From NCBI GenBank assembly GCA_017853815.1, contig JAFMIT010000056.1:1-9770 (forward strand): 9,770 bases of DNA, in the 5' to 3' direction. Source of the DNA: Actinomycetota bacterium. Its GTDB lineage: Bacteria > Actinomycetota > Actinomycetes > S36-B12 > UBA5976. Positions 1-6,653 of this stretch are shown here, piece after piece (the stretch's first letter is position 1; every line of letters starts with the position of its first letter). The position numbers and the translations under genes are program-made. The notes below the pieces were generated by a model, which saw nothing but the letters and a program-made list of their open reading frames with translations, searched no databases and had not been told where the DNA came from.

Positions 1-245
1 TGCCGCCGTTTGATCTGCAGCGTCTCAACGCTGGTGGTTCGCTGTTTATCACGCGACCAAGCCTCGGTCACCATCTCTTGACGCGCGAAGAGTTTGAGTG
101 GCGCGCCAACGAAATCTTCGACCTCATCGCAGCAGGCAAACTCCGAGTCGACATCGGCGCCACCTTCGCGCTTAAAGACGCAGCAGCAGCGCATGATGCG
201 CTTGAAGGCCGCACCACCACCGGCAAAGTGTTGTTGCTGCCGTAG
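1..245 (+). CDS. Quinone oxidoreductase (zeta-crystallin type MDR), C-terminal fragment
   Basis: The reading frame is open from the window edge (first full codon at 3) to TAG at 243-245, giving the last 80 residues. The order GSLFITRPSLGHHL, then a TREEF segment, then an amphipathic helix (ANEIFDLIAAGKL), and the ending TTGKVLLLP is the typical C-terminus of NADPH:quinone oxidoreductases of the zinc-free medium-chain dehydrogenase/reductase family (Qor). These soluble enzymes reduce quinones or enones with NADPH. The nucleotide-binding and catalytic parts lie outside the window, so substrate and length cannot be judged. The stop is 6 bp from the stop of the convergent lipoprotein gene. Family assignment is firm; the exact substrate is unknown. 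Confidence 0.85.
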   Translation, partial: PPFDLQRLNAGGSLFITRPSLGHHLLTREEFEWRANEIFDLIAAGKLRVDIGATFALKDAAAAHDALEGRTTTGKVLLLP

Positions 246-251
246 CGAGCG

Positions 252-851
252 CTACTGCTTAGTGAATTCGTCGTTCGCGCGCTGCAGAATCGCAGTGCCA
301 GCTTCATCGACGCCGTACATAAATCGCACGACATCAGGCTCTCGATCGCTCGGGTACTCCACTCGCGTGACGAGCCCGTCCGCGTCGATAGTTGCGCGCA
401 TCGAAGTTGGGAAGCCTTGAAGTCCCTTGCGGTTGGGATCGATTGTCACGAGGTACGCGTCGCCATCGACGGTCGTGGCGTCAATGCCGGACTCAGACAC
501 CGCACGGACCAATTGCAGAATTCCGTACATGTCGAACTCAAGCATCAAATCCACTTGATCTGACTCGCTCATCAGACCAGCACCACGGTAATCGCCGTCG
601 AATGATGGGTCATATACCGCTGTGTAGAAAGGTTGTCCATCGATTTCGTAGTACTCGGTAATCCCGGCTGACATCATGAGGTTCATGGACTTGTCGGCCG
701 CATTGGTAAGTACTTGAAATGGCAGCAACGACTGAGTGGGAGATGCAGTTGGCGAGGTCGTGCTGGGAGCGCTTTGGGCCGCTGAGCAGCCAGTGAGAAG
801 TAGTACGACGGCAGTCATGCCAGCCAATCGCTGCACTCTTGAACTTTTCAT
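252..851 (-). CDS. Small secreted lipoprotein of unknown function
   Basis: The 199-residue product begins with a charged n-region, a hydrophobic stretch (about residues 9-20) and a lipobox LLTGC with the acylated cysteine at residue 22. A Ser/Thr/Pro/Ala-rich linker (23-42) follows, as in exported actinobacterial lipoproteins. The mature part (about 45-199) contains DGDAYLVTIDPN (129-140) and RATIDADGLVTRVEYPSD (152-169), a beta-hairpin pattern reminiscent of LppX/LprG/LolA-like proteins that hold lipid or hydrophobic ligands; that likeness is an inference from pattern only. I chose ATG 851 because AGAGG sits 5 nt before it; an upstream in-frame start at 875 has no such support. It lies 26 bp after the hemolysin III gene and is probably co-transcribed with it. 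Expected location is the outer face of the cytoplasmic membrane. Confidence 0.8.
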   Translation of the reverse strand: MKSSRVQRLAGMTAVVLLLTGCSAAQSAPSTTSPTASPTQSLLPFQVLTNAADKSMNLMMSAGITEYYEIDGQPFYTAVYDPSFDGDYRGAGLMSESDQVDLMLEFDMYGILQLVRAVSESGIDATTVDGDAYLVTIDPNRKGLQGFPTSMRATIDADGLVTRVEYPSDREPDVVRFMYGVDEAGTAILQRANDEFTKQ

Positions 852-877
852 GGTCACCTCTCGTCGAGGAATCAAGA

Positions 878-1543
878 TTAACTAACAGCGATCGCGATGG
901 CCGCGAAATGCACCGCGAAAGCGGCAACGGTGAAGGCGTGAAAGAGTTCGTGGAACCCAAACCACGTGGCACTGATGTTTGGGCGCTTGGTCGCGTACAC
1001 GACTGCGCCGATCGAGTAGAGCACACCGCCGAGCGCAACGAGCCACACGACGATGCTTCCGCCGAGCTGTGCCATGTCTGGGACGTAAAAGACAGATACC
1101 CATCCCATCAAGAGGTACAGCGGCACTGAGACCCAGCGAGGTGCGTGCGGCCACAGTGTTGAGATCGCGACTCCGACGGCAGCGGCAGACCAGATGGCAA
1201 TGAGCAAGACGCGCGATTCGTTAGCAGGCAAAAGCATGACAGAGAGAGGCGTGTAGGTGCCTGCGATGATGAGGAAGATGTTGGAGTGATCAAGCCGGCG
1301 CAGTGCCACTTTGACTCGGGCCGACCAATGACCAATGTGGTAGGTCGCAGAGACGCCGAACAAGTTGAGCGCGGTGAGAAGATAAATGGCAGTCGCGAGT
1401 CGCACCGATGTTGTCTGCGTAGCAGCCAGTAGCGGGATGCCCGCGATAACAGTGAGTGGCGCACTGATGGCGTGCAGCACGCCACGCATGCGAGGTTTGG
1501 GCAAGGCGGGGGGAGCGTGGTGCATTGCGAGTGTGCTGTCCAT
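878..1543 (-). CDS. Hemolysin III / PAQR family seven-helix membrane protein
   Basis: The 221-residue product is almost entirely hydrophobic, with about seven membrane segments. It carries the three conserved family motifs: S65-A-T-Y-H69 (SxxxH), D85-H86-S-N followed by IAGTYTP, and H198-E-L-F-H202 (HxxxH) near the C-terminus. In characterised PAQR relatives the corresponding Ser, Asp and His residues bind zinc and are proposed to form a hydrolase-type site in the membrane. The name hemolysin comes from a Bacillus cereus protein and does not prove lytic activity here. ATG 1543 is preceded by AAGGG at 8 nt. It is the first gene of a likely two-gene unit with the lipoprotein downstream and has a strong palindromic operator in front, so its expression is probably controlled by a repressor not encoded in this window. 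Confidence 0.9.
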   Translation of the reverse strand: MDSTLAMHHAPPALPKPRMRGVLHAISAPLTVIAGIPLLAATQTTSVRLATAIYLLTALNLFGVSATYHIGHWSARVKVALRRLDHSNIFLIIAGTYTPLSVMLLPANESRVLLIAIWSAAAVGVAISTLWPHAPRWVSVPLYLLMGWVSVFYVPDMAQLGGSIVVWLVALGGVLYSIGAVVYATKRPNISATWFGFHELFHAFTVAAFAVHFAAIAIAVS

Positions 1544-1570
1544 TGGCTTGACCCTTCAGAATTGCCGACG

Positions 1571-1607
1571 TAACCTACGCTAGCGTAACTTACGCAACCG
1601 TAGGTTA
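1571..1607 (-). promoter_or_regulatory. Nested palindrome, likely double TetR-type operator for the hemolysin III unit
   Basis: TAACCTACG (1571-1579) and CGTAGGTTA (1599-1607) are perfect inverted repeats centred on base 1589. GCGTAA (1583-1588) and TTACGC (1590-1595) form a second perfect pair around the same centre. It can also be read as two overlapping 20-bp sites of form AAC-TACG-N4-CGTA-GTT, at 1572-1591 (core TACGCTAGCGTA is a perfect palindrome) and 1587-1606, offset by 15 bp. A weak minus-strand -35-like TTGATA (1606-1611) adjoins it, so the sites would cover the hemolysin III promoter. TetR-family assignment is inferred from the TACG-N4-CGTA style; the serA promoter on the other side might also be affected. 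Confidence 0.65.
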
Positions 1608-1677
1608 TCAACTCGCTGAACAGCTGCGAGGTGTTTGCAATCACAGTCGCCCAACAGGCGACACCATTGTCACTCGT

Positions 1678-1683
1678 TAAACT
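1678..1683 (+). promoter_or_regulatory. Possible -10 box of serA
   Basis: TAAACT here fits the actinobacterial TANNNT -10 pattern and is identical to the -10 proposed for the acetyltransferase gene at 5170. No convincing -35 lies 16-19 nt upstream. It would give a 5' UTR of about 50 nt that is rich in pyrimidines (1698-1726) and ends in the GGAAGG Shine-Dalgarno. Weakly supported. Confidence 0.25.
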
Positions 1684-1738
1684 TCCGCCCAGACACCGTC
1701 GTCTGTCTCCTTTTTCTCCATTTTTTGGAAGGCCTCCT

Positions 1739-3325
1739 GTGAGCAAGCCAGTCGTTCTTATTGCCGAAGAACTGTCGCCAGCAACCGTCGCCGCACTCGG
1801 ACCAGACTTCGAGATCCGCAATTGTGATGGCGCCAATCGCGAGGAGCTGCTCGCAGCGATCGTTGATGTTGATGCCATCTTGGTGCGCTCGGCCACCCAG
1901 GTGGATGCTGAAGCGCTCGCCGCTGCGAAGAACCTCAAGGTGGTCGCTCGTGCCGGTGTCGGTCTCGACAACGTCGACGTGAAGGCAGCCACGCAGGCAG
2001 GCGTCATGGTTGTCAATGCCCCAACCTCAAACATCGTTTCTGCTGCAGAACTTGCAGTCGCACTCTTGCTGGCGAGTGCTCGCCACATCGCGCCGGCCAA
2101 CGCGGCGCTCAAGCAAGGTCAATGGAAGCGCTCGAAGTACACCGGCGTCGAACTCACCGAAAAGGTAGTTGGCGTTGTTGGACTCGGCCGCATTGGTGTT
2201 CTGGTTGCTCAACGCTTGTCGGCCTTCGGTGTGCAGCTGATTGCTTACGATCCATACGTGCAGCCAGCCCGCGCTGCACAGCTCGGTATTCGCATGGTGC
2301 CACTCGATGAACTTCTCGCAGAGTCAGACTTCATTACGATTCACTTGCCAAAGACCCCAGAGACTGTTGGTCTCATTGGCGAAGAAGCACTTACCAAAGT
2401 GAAGCCGTCCGTACGCATCATCAACGCTGCTCGCGGTGGCATTGTCGATGAAACTGCGCTTGCGAATGCAATTCGCGAAGGTCGCGTGGCCGGCGCTGGC
2501 ATCGACGTGTTCGCAAAAGAACCCTGCACGGACTCGCCACTCTTCGAACTCGAGCAGGTTGTCGTCACTCCGCACCTTGGTGCATCCACCGACGAAGCGC
2601 AGGAGAAGGCTGGCATCGCAGTCGCAAAGTCTGTACGTCTCGCGCTCGCGGGTGAGCTTGTTCCGGATGCAGTCAACGTTCAGGGTGGCGTCCTCGCGCC
2701 GATCGTGAAGCCTTACTTGCCGCTCGCTGAGAAGCTCGGCCGCATTGCTGCCTCGCTCACTGACACCCCGGTGACTCGTGTCGATGTTGAGGTGTACGGC
2801 GCCGTCACAGCAGAAGATGTGCGCGTCCTCGAACTCTCTGCACTTAAGGGAGCTTTCCAATCGCTCATCGAAGATCCAGTTTCCTACGTCAATGCTCCGC
2901 TGCTCGCAAAAGAGCGTGGAGTAGAGACTGGTCTCTCCACGTCGCCTGACAGCACCGATCATCGCTCAATGATTCGCGTCGTGGTTTCGACGACTACTGG
3001 CTCACGCGTCAGTGTTGCGGGAACGGTCGCAGGTTCAAAGGACATCGAGAAGCTTGTCGAAGTCGATGGCGTTGAGCTTGAAATCACTCTCGCCGATCAC
3101 CTCGCCATCTTCCGCTACCACGACCGCCCAGGTGTGGTCGGCGTTGTGGGTCAGCTCCTCGGCGAGGCGCACCTCAACATCGACAGCATGCAGGTTGGTC
3201 GCGACAGCGACGGACAGCACGCTCTCATCGCTTTGACGGTGGATCAGAGCATTCCGGCCGCAACGGCAGAGAAGATTGCTTCTGAAATCGGCGCTCATCT
3301 CGGTCGCAAGGTTGATCTCGACTAA
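1739..3325 (+). CDS. serA: D-3-phosphoglycerate dehydrogenase
   Basis: Oxidises 3-phosphoglycerate to 3-phosphohydroxypyruvate with NAD+, the first committed step of phosphorylated serine biosynthesis in the cytoplasm. The 528-residue length equals that of mycobacterial SerA. Visible features: split substrate domain (about 1-95 and 285-315), Rossmann domain with GLGRIG at 148-153, catalytic Arg232 in NAARGGIVDE and His279 in TPHLGAS with the intervening Glu in KEP, an intervening (ASB) domain from about 317 to 450, and a C-terminal ACT domain (about 455-528, FRYHDRPGVVGVVGQLL) that in relatives binds serine for feedback inhibition. I place the start at GTG 1739: GGAAGG ends 6 nt before it and VSKPVVLIAEE matches the family N-terminus; an open frame upstream to 1631 encodes a non-family sequence. 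The ROK kinase follows after 40 bp. Confidence 0.97.
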   Translation: MSKPVVLIAEELSPATVAALGPDFEIRNCDGANREELLAAIVDVDAILVRSATQVDAEALAAAKNLKVVARAGVGLDNVDVKAATQAGVMVVNAPTSNIVSAAELAVALLLASARHIAPANAALKQGQWKRSKYTGVELTEKVVGVVGLGRIGVLVAQRLSAFGVQLIAYDPYVQPARAAQLGIRMVPLDELLAESDFITIHLPKTPETVGLIGEEALTKVKPSVRIINAARGGIVDETALANAIREGRVAGAGIDVFAKEPCTDSPLFELEQVVVTPHLGASTDEAQEKAGIAVAKSVRLALAGELVPDAVNVQGGVLAPIVKPYLPLAEKLGRIAASLTDTPVTRVDVEVYGAVTAEDVRVLELSALKGAFQSLIEDPVSYVNAPLLAKERGVETGLSTSPDSTDHRSMIRVVVSTTTGSRVSVAGTVAGSKDIEKLVEVDGVELEITLADHLAIFRYHDRPGVVGVVGQLLGEAHLNIDSMQVGRDSDGQHALIALTVDQSIPAATAEKIASEIGAHLGRKVDLD

Positions 3326-3353
3326 GGGAATACTCAATCCCCACGTGACTGCG

Positions 3354-3365
3354 TAGGCTGGGCTT
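3354..3365 (+). promoter_or_regulatory. Leaderless promoter -10 of the ROK kinase gene
   Basis: TAGGCT at 3354-3359 is followed by six bases and then ATG 3366, so transcription would begin at the start codon. There is no Shine-Dalgarno before the gene. The same layout recurs before the acetyltransferase gene and leuB. No clear -35 is visible. Confidence 0.5.
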
Positions 3366-4121
3366 ATGTTCACCCTCTCGATTGACTGCGGCGGATCGTT
3401 TATCAAGTCCGCAGTTCTGGATGAATCTGGAACGATTCACGGTAACGAGCGTCGGATTCCCACGCCGTACCCACTGAGTGCCGACAGTTTCGTCAAGGCC
3501 ATGGTCGATGTCGTTGCTGCTAATGCTCCGGCCGACCGCATCACCATCGGCATGCCAGGCATGATTCGTCGAGGCGTCGTCATCCACACCCCGCACTACA
3601 TCAATGAGGCTGGACCGTTTTCACGTCGTGACGCTCAACTCGTCGAGTCATGGCAGAACTTCGATGTTCAGCGCGCAGTAGCTGCCGCGACTGGCAAGCC
3701 AGTCATTGTGATGAACGATGCCGAAGTGCACGCCGCTGGCGTGATTAACGGCAGTGGTCTCGAAGTTGTTTTCACTCTCGGCACGGGTCTGGGTAGTGCC
3801 ATCTTTGATGGCGGTGTGCTCGCGCCGCACCTTGAGCTTTCACATGCCACGGTTCGAAGTGGTGTTTGGTACGACCACTGGATTGGTGAAGCAGAGCGTC
3901 AGCGCATCGGTACGGCACTGTGGAATCGTCGGGTACGCCTAATGGTGGAACGTTGGCGACCAGTGTTCCTGTGGGACCGCCTGTACATCGGCGGCGGCAA
4001 TTCGCGACTCGTCACTGATGCGACGCGTTCACGCCTCGGAGATGATGTGGTGATTGTTGCGAACAACTCAGCGTTGTTCGGTGGCAAGCGAATTTGGGAT
4101 TTCTCAAACCTGCATCGTTAG
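3366..4121 (+). CDS. ROK-family kinase, polyphosphate-glucokinase-like
   Basis: The 251-residue product has the ROK/ASKHA kinase layout: phosphate-1 motif around D7 (SIDCGGSFIK), catalytic base D118 in VMNDAEV, phosphate-2 motif LGTGLGS (138-144), ELSH (157-160) in place of the usual ExGH, and a nucleotide-site loop YIGGGNS (207-213). The lack of the CxCGxxGC zinc motif of classical ROK repressors and sugar kinases, the length, and the order of motifs resemble actinobacterial polyphosphate glucokinases, which phosphorylate glucose with polyphosphate or ATP. The middle (165-200, WYDHWIGEAERQRIG) departs from PpgK, so the sugar and phosphate donor are uncertain and I withhold a symbol. It lies 40 bp after serA but has a leaderless promoter of its own, so the two need not be one operon. 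It converges on the pirin gene. Confidence 0.8.
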   Translation: MFTLSIDCGGSFIKSAVLDESGTIHGNERRIPTPYPLSADSFVKAMVDVVAANAPADRITIGMPGMIRRGVVIHTPHYINEAGPFSRRDAQLVESWQNFDVQRAVAAATGKPVIVMNDAEVHAAGVINGSGLEVVFTLGTGLGSAIFDGGVLAPHLELSHATVRSGVWYDHWIGEAERQRIGTALWNRRVRLMVERWRPVFLWDRLYIGGGNSRLVTDATRSRLGDDVVIVANNSALFGGKRIWDFSNLHR

Positions 4122-4145
4122 CGGTTCGCGCTGAGCAGTGCCCCG

Positions 4146-5105
4146 TTAGAAGTGCACTGCAGGGATTTGACCCATGCGACCTTTTTGGAAATCTTCCATC
4201 GCTTCGATGATCTGTTCCCGTGTGTTCATCACGAAAGGTCCGTAATGCGCGATGGGTTCGCGAATCGGCAGACCGCCAAGCACCAGCACATCAAAATTGC
4301 CAGCGCGGCCGTCTTGCTTGTCTGCCGCCGTAATCGTGACGACGTCACCTTCGTCGAGGATCGCTAGTTCAGCTTCGGCGAGTGGTGCGTTGTCGCCGCC
4401 TACCGTGCCACGGCCGTTAAGCGCGTAGACCATGGCTGAGAAATCTGGTCGCCATGGCAACACCACCCGTGCGCCTGGCATCAGTGTGATGTGTGCGTAG
4501 GTGATCGGCGTGAAGGTCATGCCCGGACCTTCATGTTCACCGAGATTGCCTGCGATGATGCGAATGATGGCGTCGCCGTTGAGGTTCGTGACCACTTTGA
4601 CGTCGCCGGGTTCAATGTCTTGGTACTTCGCTGCCGTCATTTTTGCGTGAGCGGGGAGATTGACCCACAGCTGCACGCCATGCATGACGCCGCCCTTCAT
4701 CACGAGCTGCTCGTCGGGCTGTTCGATATGCAAAATGCCAGCGCCAGCGGTCATCCACTGCGTTCCGCCGTTGGTGATGAGACCGCCGCCGCCCGTCGAG
4801 TCTTTGTGTTCGAGTGCGCCGTCGATCATGTACGTCACGGTCTCAAATCCGCGGTGCGGATGCCAGGGTGTGCCCTTAGCTTCGCCGGGAGCGAGGTCGA
4901 CGGCGCCCATCTGGTCGAGAAGTAGGAACGGATCAACATCGCGCAGGCTCAGGCGTCCTGGGAACGGCCGGCGCACCACAAAACCTTCGCCTTCGACCTG
5001 CCGGGTGGCTTGCACAATCCGACGCGTGTTGCGGTACGCCGCGAGTGGGTTGGTGTCATGGACGCGGGGGAGCGAGAGCACATCGGCGGGTGTGACGGCT
5101 GGCAT
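4146..5105 (-). CDS. Pirin family protein (bicupin)
   Basis: The 319-residue protein has an N-terminal pirin cupin domain with the metal ligands His82 and His84 (WHPHRGFETVTY), His126 and Glu128 (GILHIEQ), and a C-terminal pirin domain (about 200-300, containing LPWRPDFSAMVYALNGRG and LVLGGLPIREP, then HYGPFVMNT). Pirins bind one Fe or other metal; some bacterial members oxidise flavonols such as quercetin, others have been reported to act on redox or metabolic enzymes, so the role here is open. ATG 5105 is chosen because TAGGAGA ends 4 nt before it; an in-frame extension to 5129 has none and would run across the palindromic operator. It is transcribed divergently from the acetyltransferase gene with 76 bp between, and converges with the ROK kinase 24 bp away. 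Confidence 0.93.
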   Translation of the reverse strand: MPAVTPADVLSLPRVHDTNPLAAYRNTRRIVQATRQVEGEGFVVRRPFPGRLSLRDVDPFLLLDQMGAVDLAPGEAKGTPWHPHRGFETVTYMIDGALEHKDSTGGGGLITNGGTQWMTAGAGILHIEQPDEQLVMKGGVMHGVQLWVNLPAHAKMTAAKYQDIEPGDVKVVTNLNGDAIIRIIAGNLGEHEGPGMTFTPITYAHITLMPGARVVLPWRPDFSAMVYALNGRGTVGGDNAPLAEAELAILDEGDVVTITAADKQDGRAGNFDVLVLGGLPIREPIAHYGPFVMNTREQIIEAMEDFQKGRMGQIPAVHF

Positions 5106-5120
5106 GGGTTCTCCTAAAAC

Positions 5121-5160
5121 TGAGTGCACTCAAGATAGTTCAATCTTCAACTACACGCAA
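5121..5160 (-). promoter_or_regulatory. Pirin promoter with palindromic operator at the start site
   Basis: On the minus strand TTGCGT (5155-5160) and TATCTT (5132-5137) are separated by 17 bp, a fair -35/-10 pair. Immediately downstream is TGAGTGCACTCA (5121-5132), a perfect 12-bp palindrome covering the last base of the -10 box and the expected start near 5125. A protein bound there would block transcription. MarR-type dimers use palindromes of this size, but the regulator is not in the window. A direct repeat TTCAA-tc-TTCAA lies in the spacer (5139-5150). Confidence 0.55.
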
Positions 5161-5169
5161 ACGCACGGC

Positions 5170-5181
5170 TAAACTCCCCAC
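5170..5181 (+). promoter_or_regulatory. Leaderless promoter -10 of the acetyltransferase gene
   Basis: TAAACT at 5170-5175, then six bases, then ATG 5182. The six bases (CCCCAC) have no Shine-Dalgarno character, which supports leaderless translation. A weak -35-like TTCAAC (5146-5151) lies 18 nt upstream and overlaps the pirin promoter spacer. Confidence 0.5.
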
Positions 5182-5736
5182 ATGATTACGTGGCCAGAGC
5201 GACAGCACATCCTCGTCGAAGACGACTTGCTGCTGCGCGCAACCGAGCCAGCCGATGCGCCCGTCATGTACGCGTACATCTCAGGCGACCGAGACATCGA
5301 AGAATTCACGCGGGTGCCGTCGCCCTACGAACTGCACCACTCAGAATCAGCCATCGCTCGCTGGCGCGAAGACTTCGAAGACCAAGAAGTTCTGCAATAC
5401 GCCATCACCCTCAACGGCGGACCCATCATCGGCCAAGTCACGCTCTTTGGAATCAACCATCACGATCACAATGCCGAGCTCGGCTATCTTCTGTCACGCG
5501 ACGCACGTGGAAACTCAGTGATGGCACGCGCCGTCGAACTGCTGGTTGATTACGCCTTTGCGATTGGTTTTCGAAAAATCTATGCGTACACAGATCCGCA
5601 GAATGTCGCTTCTATGAAGACGCTACTCAAAGCCGGATTTGAACAAGAAGCGTTGTTGAAGAATCACATGACCCGTCGAGATGGCACACAGGGCGACGCG
5701 TTGATGTTTTCGAAATGGAATGAATTCGAAGACTAG
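5182..5736 (+). CDS. GNAT N-acetyltransferase, RimJ/RimL-like
   Basis: The 184-residue product shows the Acetyltransf_3 layout: LLLRATEPADAPVMYAYI (16-33) as the first strand and helix, a central IIGQVTLFGI (82-91) strand, then AELGYLLSRDARGNSVMARAVELLVDYAF (98-126), where ARGNSVM replaces the usual RGxGYAT pyrophosphate loop for acetyl-CoA, and FRKIYAYTDPQNVASMKTLLKAGFEQEALLKNHM (130-163), the N-A-S-x-x-x-L-x-K-x-G-F motif typical of the family. Relatives acetylate protein N-termini, amino sugars, antibiotics or small amines; the target cannot be read from sequence. It has a leaderless promoter and ends 3 bp before the stop of the convergent DUF1232 gene. Family is sure, substrate unknown. 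Confidence 0.92.
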   Translation: MITWPERQHILVEDDLLLRATEPADAPVMYAYISGDRDIEEFTRVPSPYELHHSESAIARWREDFEDQEVLQYAITLNGGPIIGQVTLFGINHHDHNAELGYLLSRDARGNSVMARAVELLVDYAFAIGFRKIYAYTDPQNVASMKTLLKAGFEQEALLKNHMTRRDGTQGDALMFSKWNEFED

Positions 5737-5739
5737 GGT

Positions 5740-6135
5740 CTAAACCGGAACGCCGAAACCGACTTCGTCGTCATCGTCGTCATCTTCATCGATACCGAAG
5801 AAGGCGCGCGCGAGTTCGAAATGTTCGGGCAAGAGCGAACGAGAAACCTTTGCGACGGCTACAGCCACAACACCGGCATCGTCAGCGAATCCACCCATGA
5901 ATTCTGGCCAGGCATCGACACTGCTCACGACATAACCGATAGCGCCGAGCATGATGACTCTGTCGACCATGGAAGTGCGTGGGTCCTTCATGGCGTAGTA
6001 CATCGCCATGGTCTGCACGGCGAAAGGAATCTTGCCGGTGAAGCGACGGAGGCGACTCGTGACACCGACTTCGTCGATCGCGTCATTGACGCTCAAGAGC
6101 TCTTGCTCAAGATCGTATGGCTGCTGATCGGACAT
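5740..6135 (-). CDS. DUF1232-like membrane-associated protein, degenerate motif
   Basis: The 131-residue product shares a clear core with the DUF1232 protein encoded at 6899-7228: RRFTGKIPFAV (30-40) against RRFGRKVPFAV, then MAMYYAMKDPRTSM against VAMFYALRDSSTSM, and a C-terminal AVAKVSRSLLPEH against ALAKVRSSVTEEH. The family signature DP(F/I)DLxPD is replaced by SSVDAWPEF (71-79), so Asp-Pro and the second Asp are lost. Residues 57-72 and 85-97 are hydrophobic. An acidic tail IDEDDDDDDE (115-124), coded by a run of GAT/GAC triplets (5764-5791), is absent from the paralogue. ATG 6135 has GAAGGA about 6 nt upstream. DUF1232 function is not established. It is the last gene of the minus-strand group but separated from it by 132 bp. 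Confidence 0.75.
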   Translation of the reverse strand: MSDQQPYDLEQELLSVNDAIDEVGVTSRLRRFTGKIPFAVQTMAMYYAMKDPRTSMVDRVIMLGAIGYVVSSVDAWPEFMGGFADDAGVVAVAVAKVSRSLLPEHFELARAFFGIDEDDDDDDEVGFGVPV

Positions 6136-6267
6136 CGGTTTCCTTCATCGACTGGTGGCTACCCGCTGGTAATTCCTGGCGCACATTAGTGAACGCTCGC
6201 GCCGTTCGGCGTGGGAATTGGTCTCAAATCTGCAACGAATTAGAAACGATTTGCGGCAGTGAGTGGT

Positions 6268-6648
6268 TTAGCGGCGGCCGAACTTCGCGTCGACGTTGTG
6301 CTTGAAGGTGTTGAGCCGAGTCTTGGCAGTCTCGACGATCTCATGCGCCTGAGCCACGTGTGCCGGCGTCACCTGCTGGTTGACATCATGCACGAGTTTG
6401 CCGAGTGCCACAGCTGGCCCGAGGAGGTTGCGGACATTGCCGAACTTGGAACGACCTTTTGTGGCAGCGAGGGCAGCGACGGCAGGAAGAAGTACGAGCG
6501 CTGCCTTACCGACTTCTTCCCAGCCTTTGTCGACCTTGTCGTCGTTGAGGGCAACAAAAAAAGCGACCGCTTTGTCGATGAGCGGAGCATCAGGACCGTT
6601 GACGACGGTGCCGACGATGACTTCAGAGGGAGTTGAGGATTCGCTCAT
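6268..6648 (-). CDS. Unknown small protein at the end of the leuA operon
   Basis: I do not recognise this 126-residue protein. It has a hydrophilic N-terminus, a hydrophobic stretch at about 47-63 (GKAALVLLPAVAALAAT) long enough for one membrane pass or a buried helix, and a basic, helical C-terminus (VAQAHEIVETAKTRLNTF, ending KFGRR). ATG 6648 has GGTGA 5 nt upstream; GTG 6657 in the same frame would overlap the stop of the NIL gene as GTGA and add three residues (MTS), so translational coupling is likely with either start. Position as the fourth gene of the leuA unit is the only functional hint. The 132 bp after its stop hold no gene and no convincing terminator. Confidence 0.7.
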   Translation of the reverse strand: MSESSTPSEVIVGTVVNGPDAPLIDKAVAFFVALNDDKVDKGWEEVGKAALVLLPAVAALAATKGRSKFGNVRNLLGPAVALGKLVHDVNQQVTPAHVAQAHEIVETAKTRLNTFKHNVDAKFGRR

Positions 6649-6653
6649 GGACG

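Noticed and set aside
1646..1662. GTCGCC-CAACA-GGCGAC hairpin upstream of serA
   Set aside because: Only 6 bp, with no U-run and no link to the Shine-Dalgarno; may be chance.
1631..1738. In-frame N-terminal extension of SerA starting at GTG 1631
   Set aside because: The added 36 residues do not fit the family, and GGAAGG with 6-nt spacing supports GTG 1739.
1108..2112. Long minus-strand open frame across hemolysin III and serA
   Set aside because: It overlaps two well-supported genes, is of low-complexity Ser/Arg/Thr-rich composition, and resembles no family; an antisense shadow.
2324..2962. Minus-strand open frame of 212 residues inside serA
   Set aside because: Antisense to the conserved SerA region, without SD or recognisable protein features.
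5106..5129. Upstream in-frame start of the pirin gene at 5129
   Set aside because: It would place the start over the operator palindrome and lacks an SD; ATG 5105 has AGGAGA.
5764..5791. Trinucleotide (GTC/ATC) repeat as a simple-sequence or phase-variable tract
   Set aside because: It encodes the Asp/Glu tail in frame and is imperfect; changes by triplets would only alter tail length.
6225..6253. CAAATC/GATTTG inverted repeat after the leuA operon as a terminator
   Set aside because: Six A/T-rich pairs around a 17-nt loop and no U-run; too weak to call.
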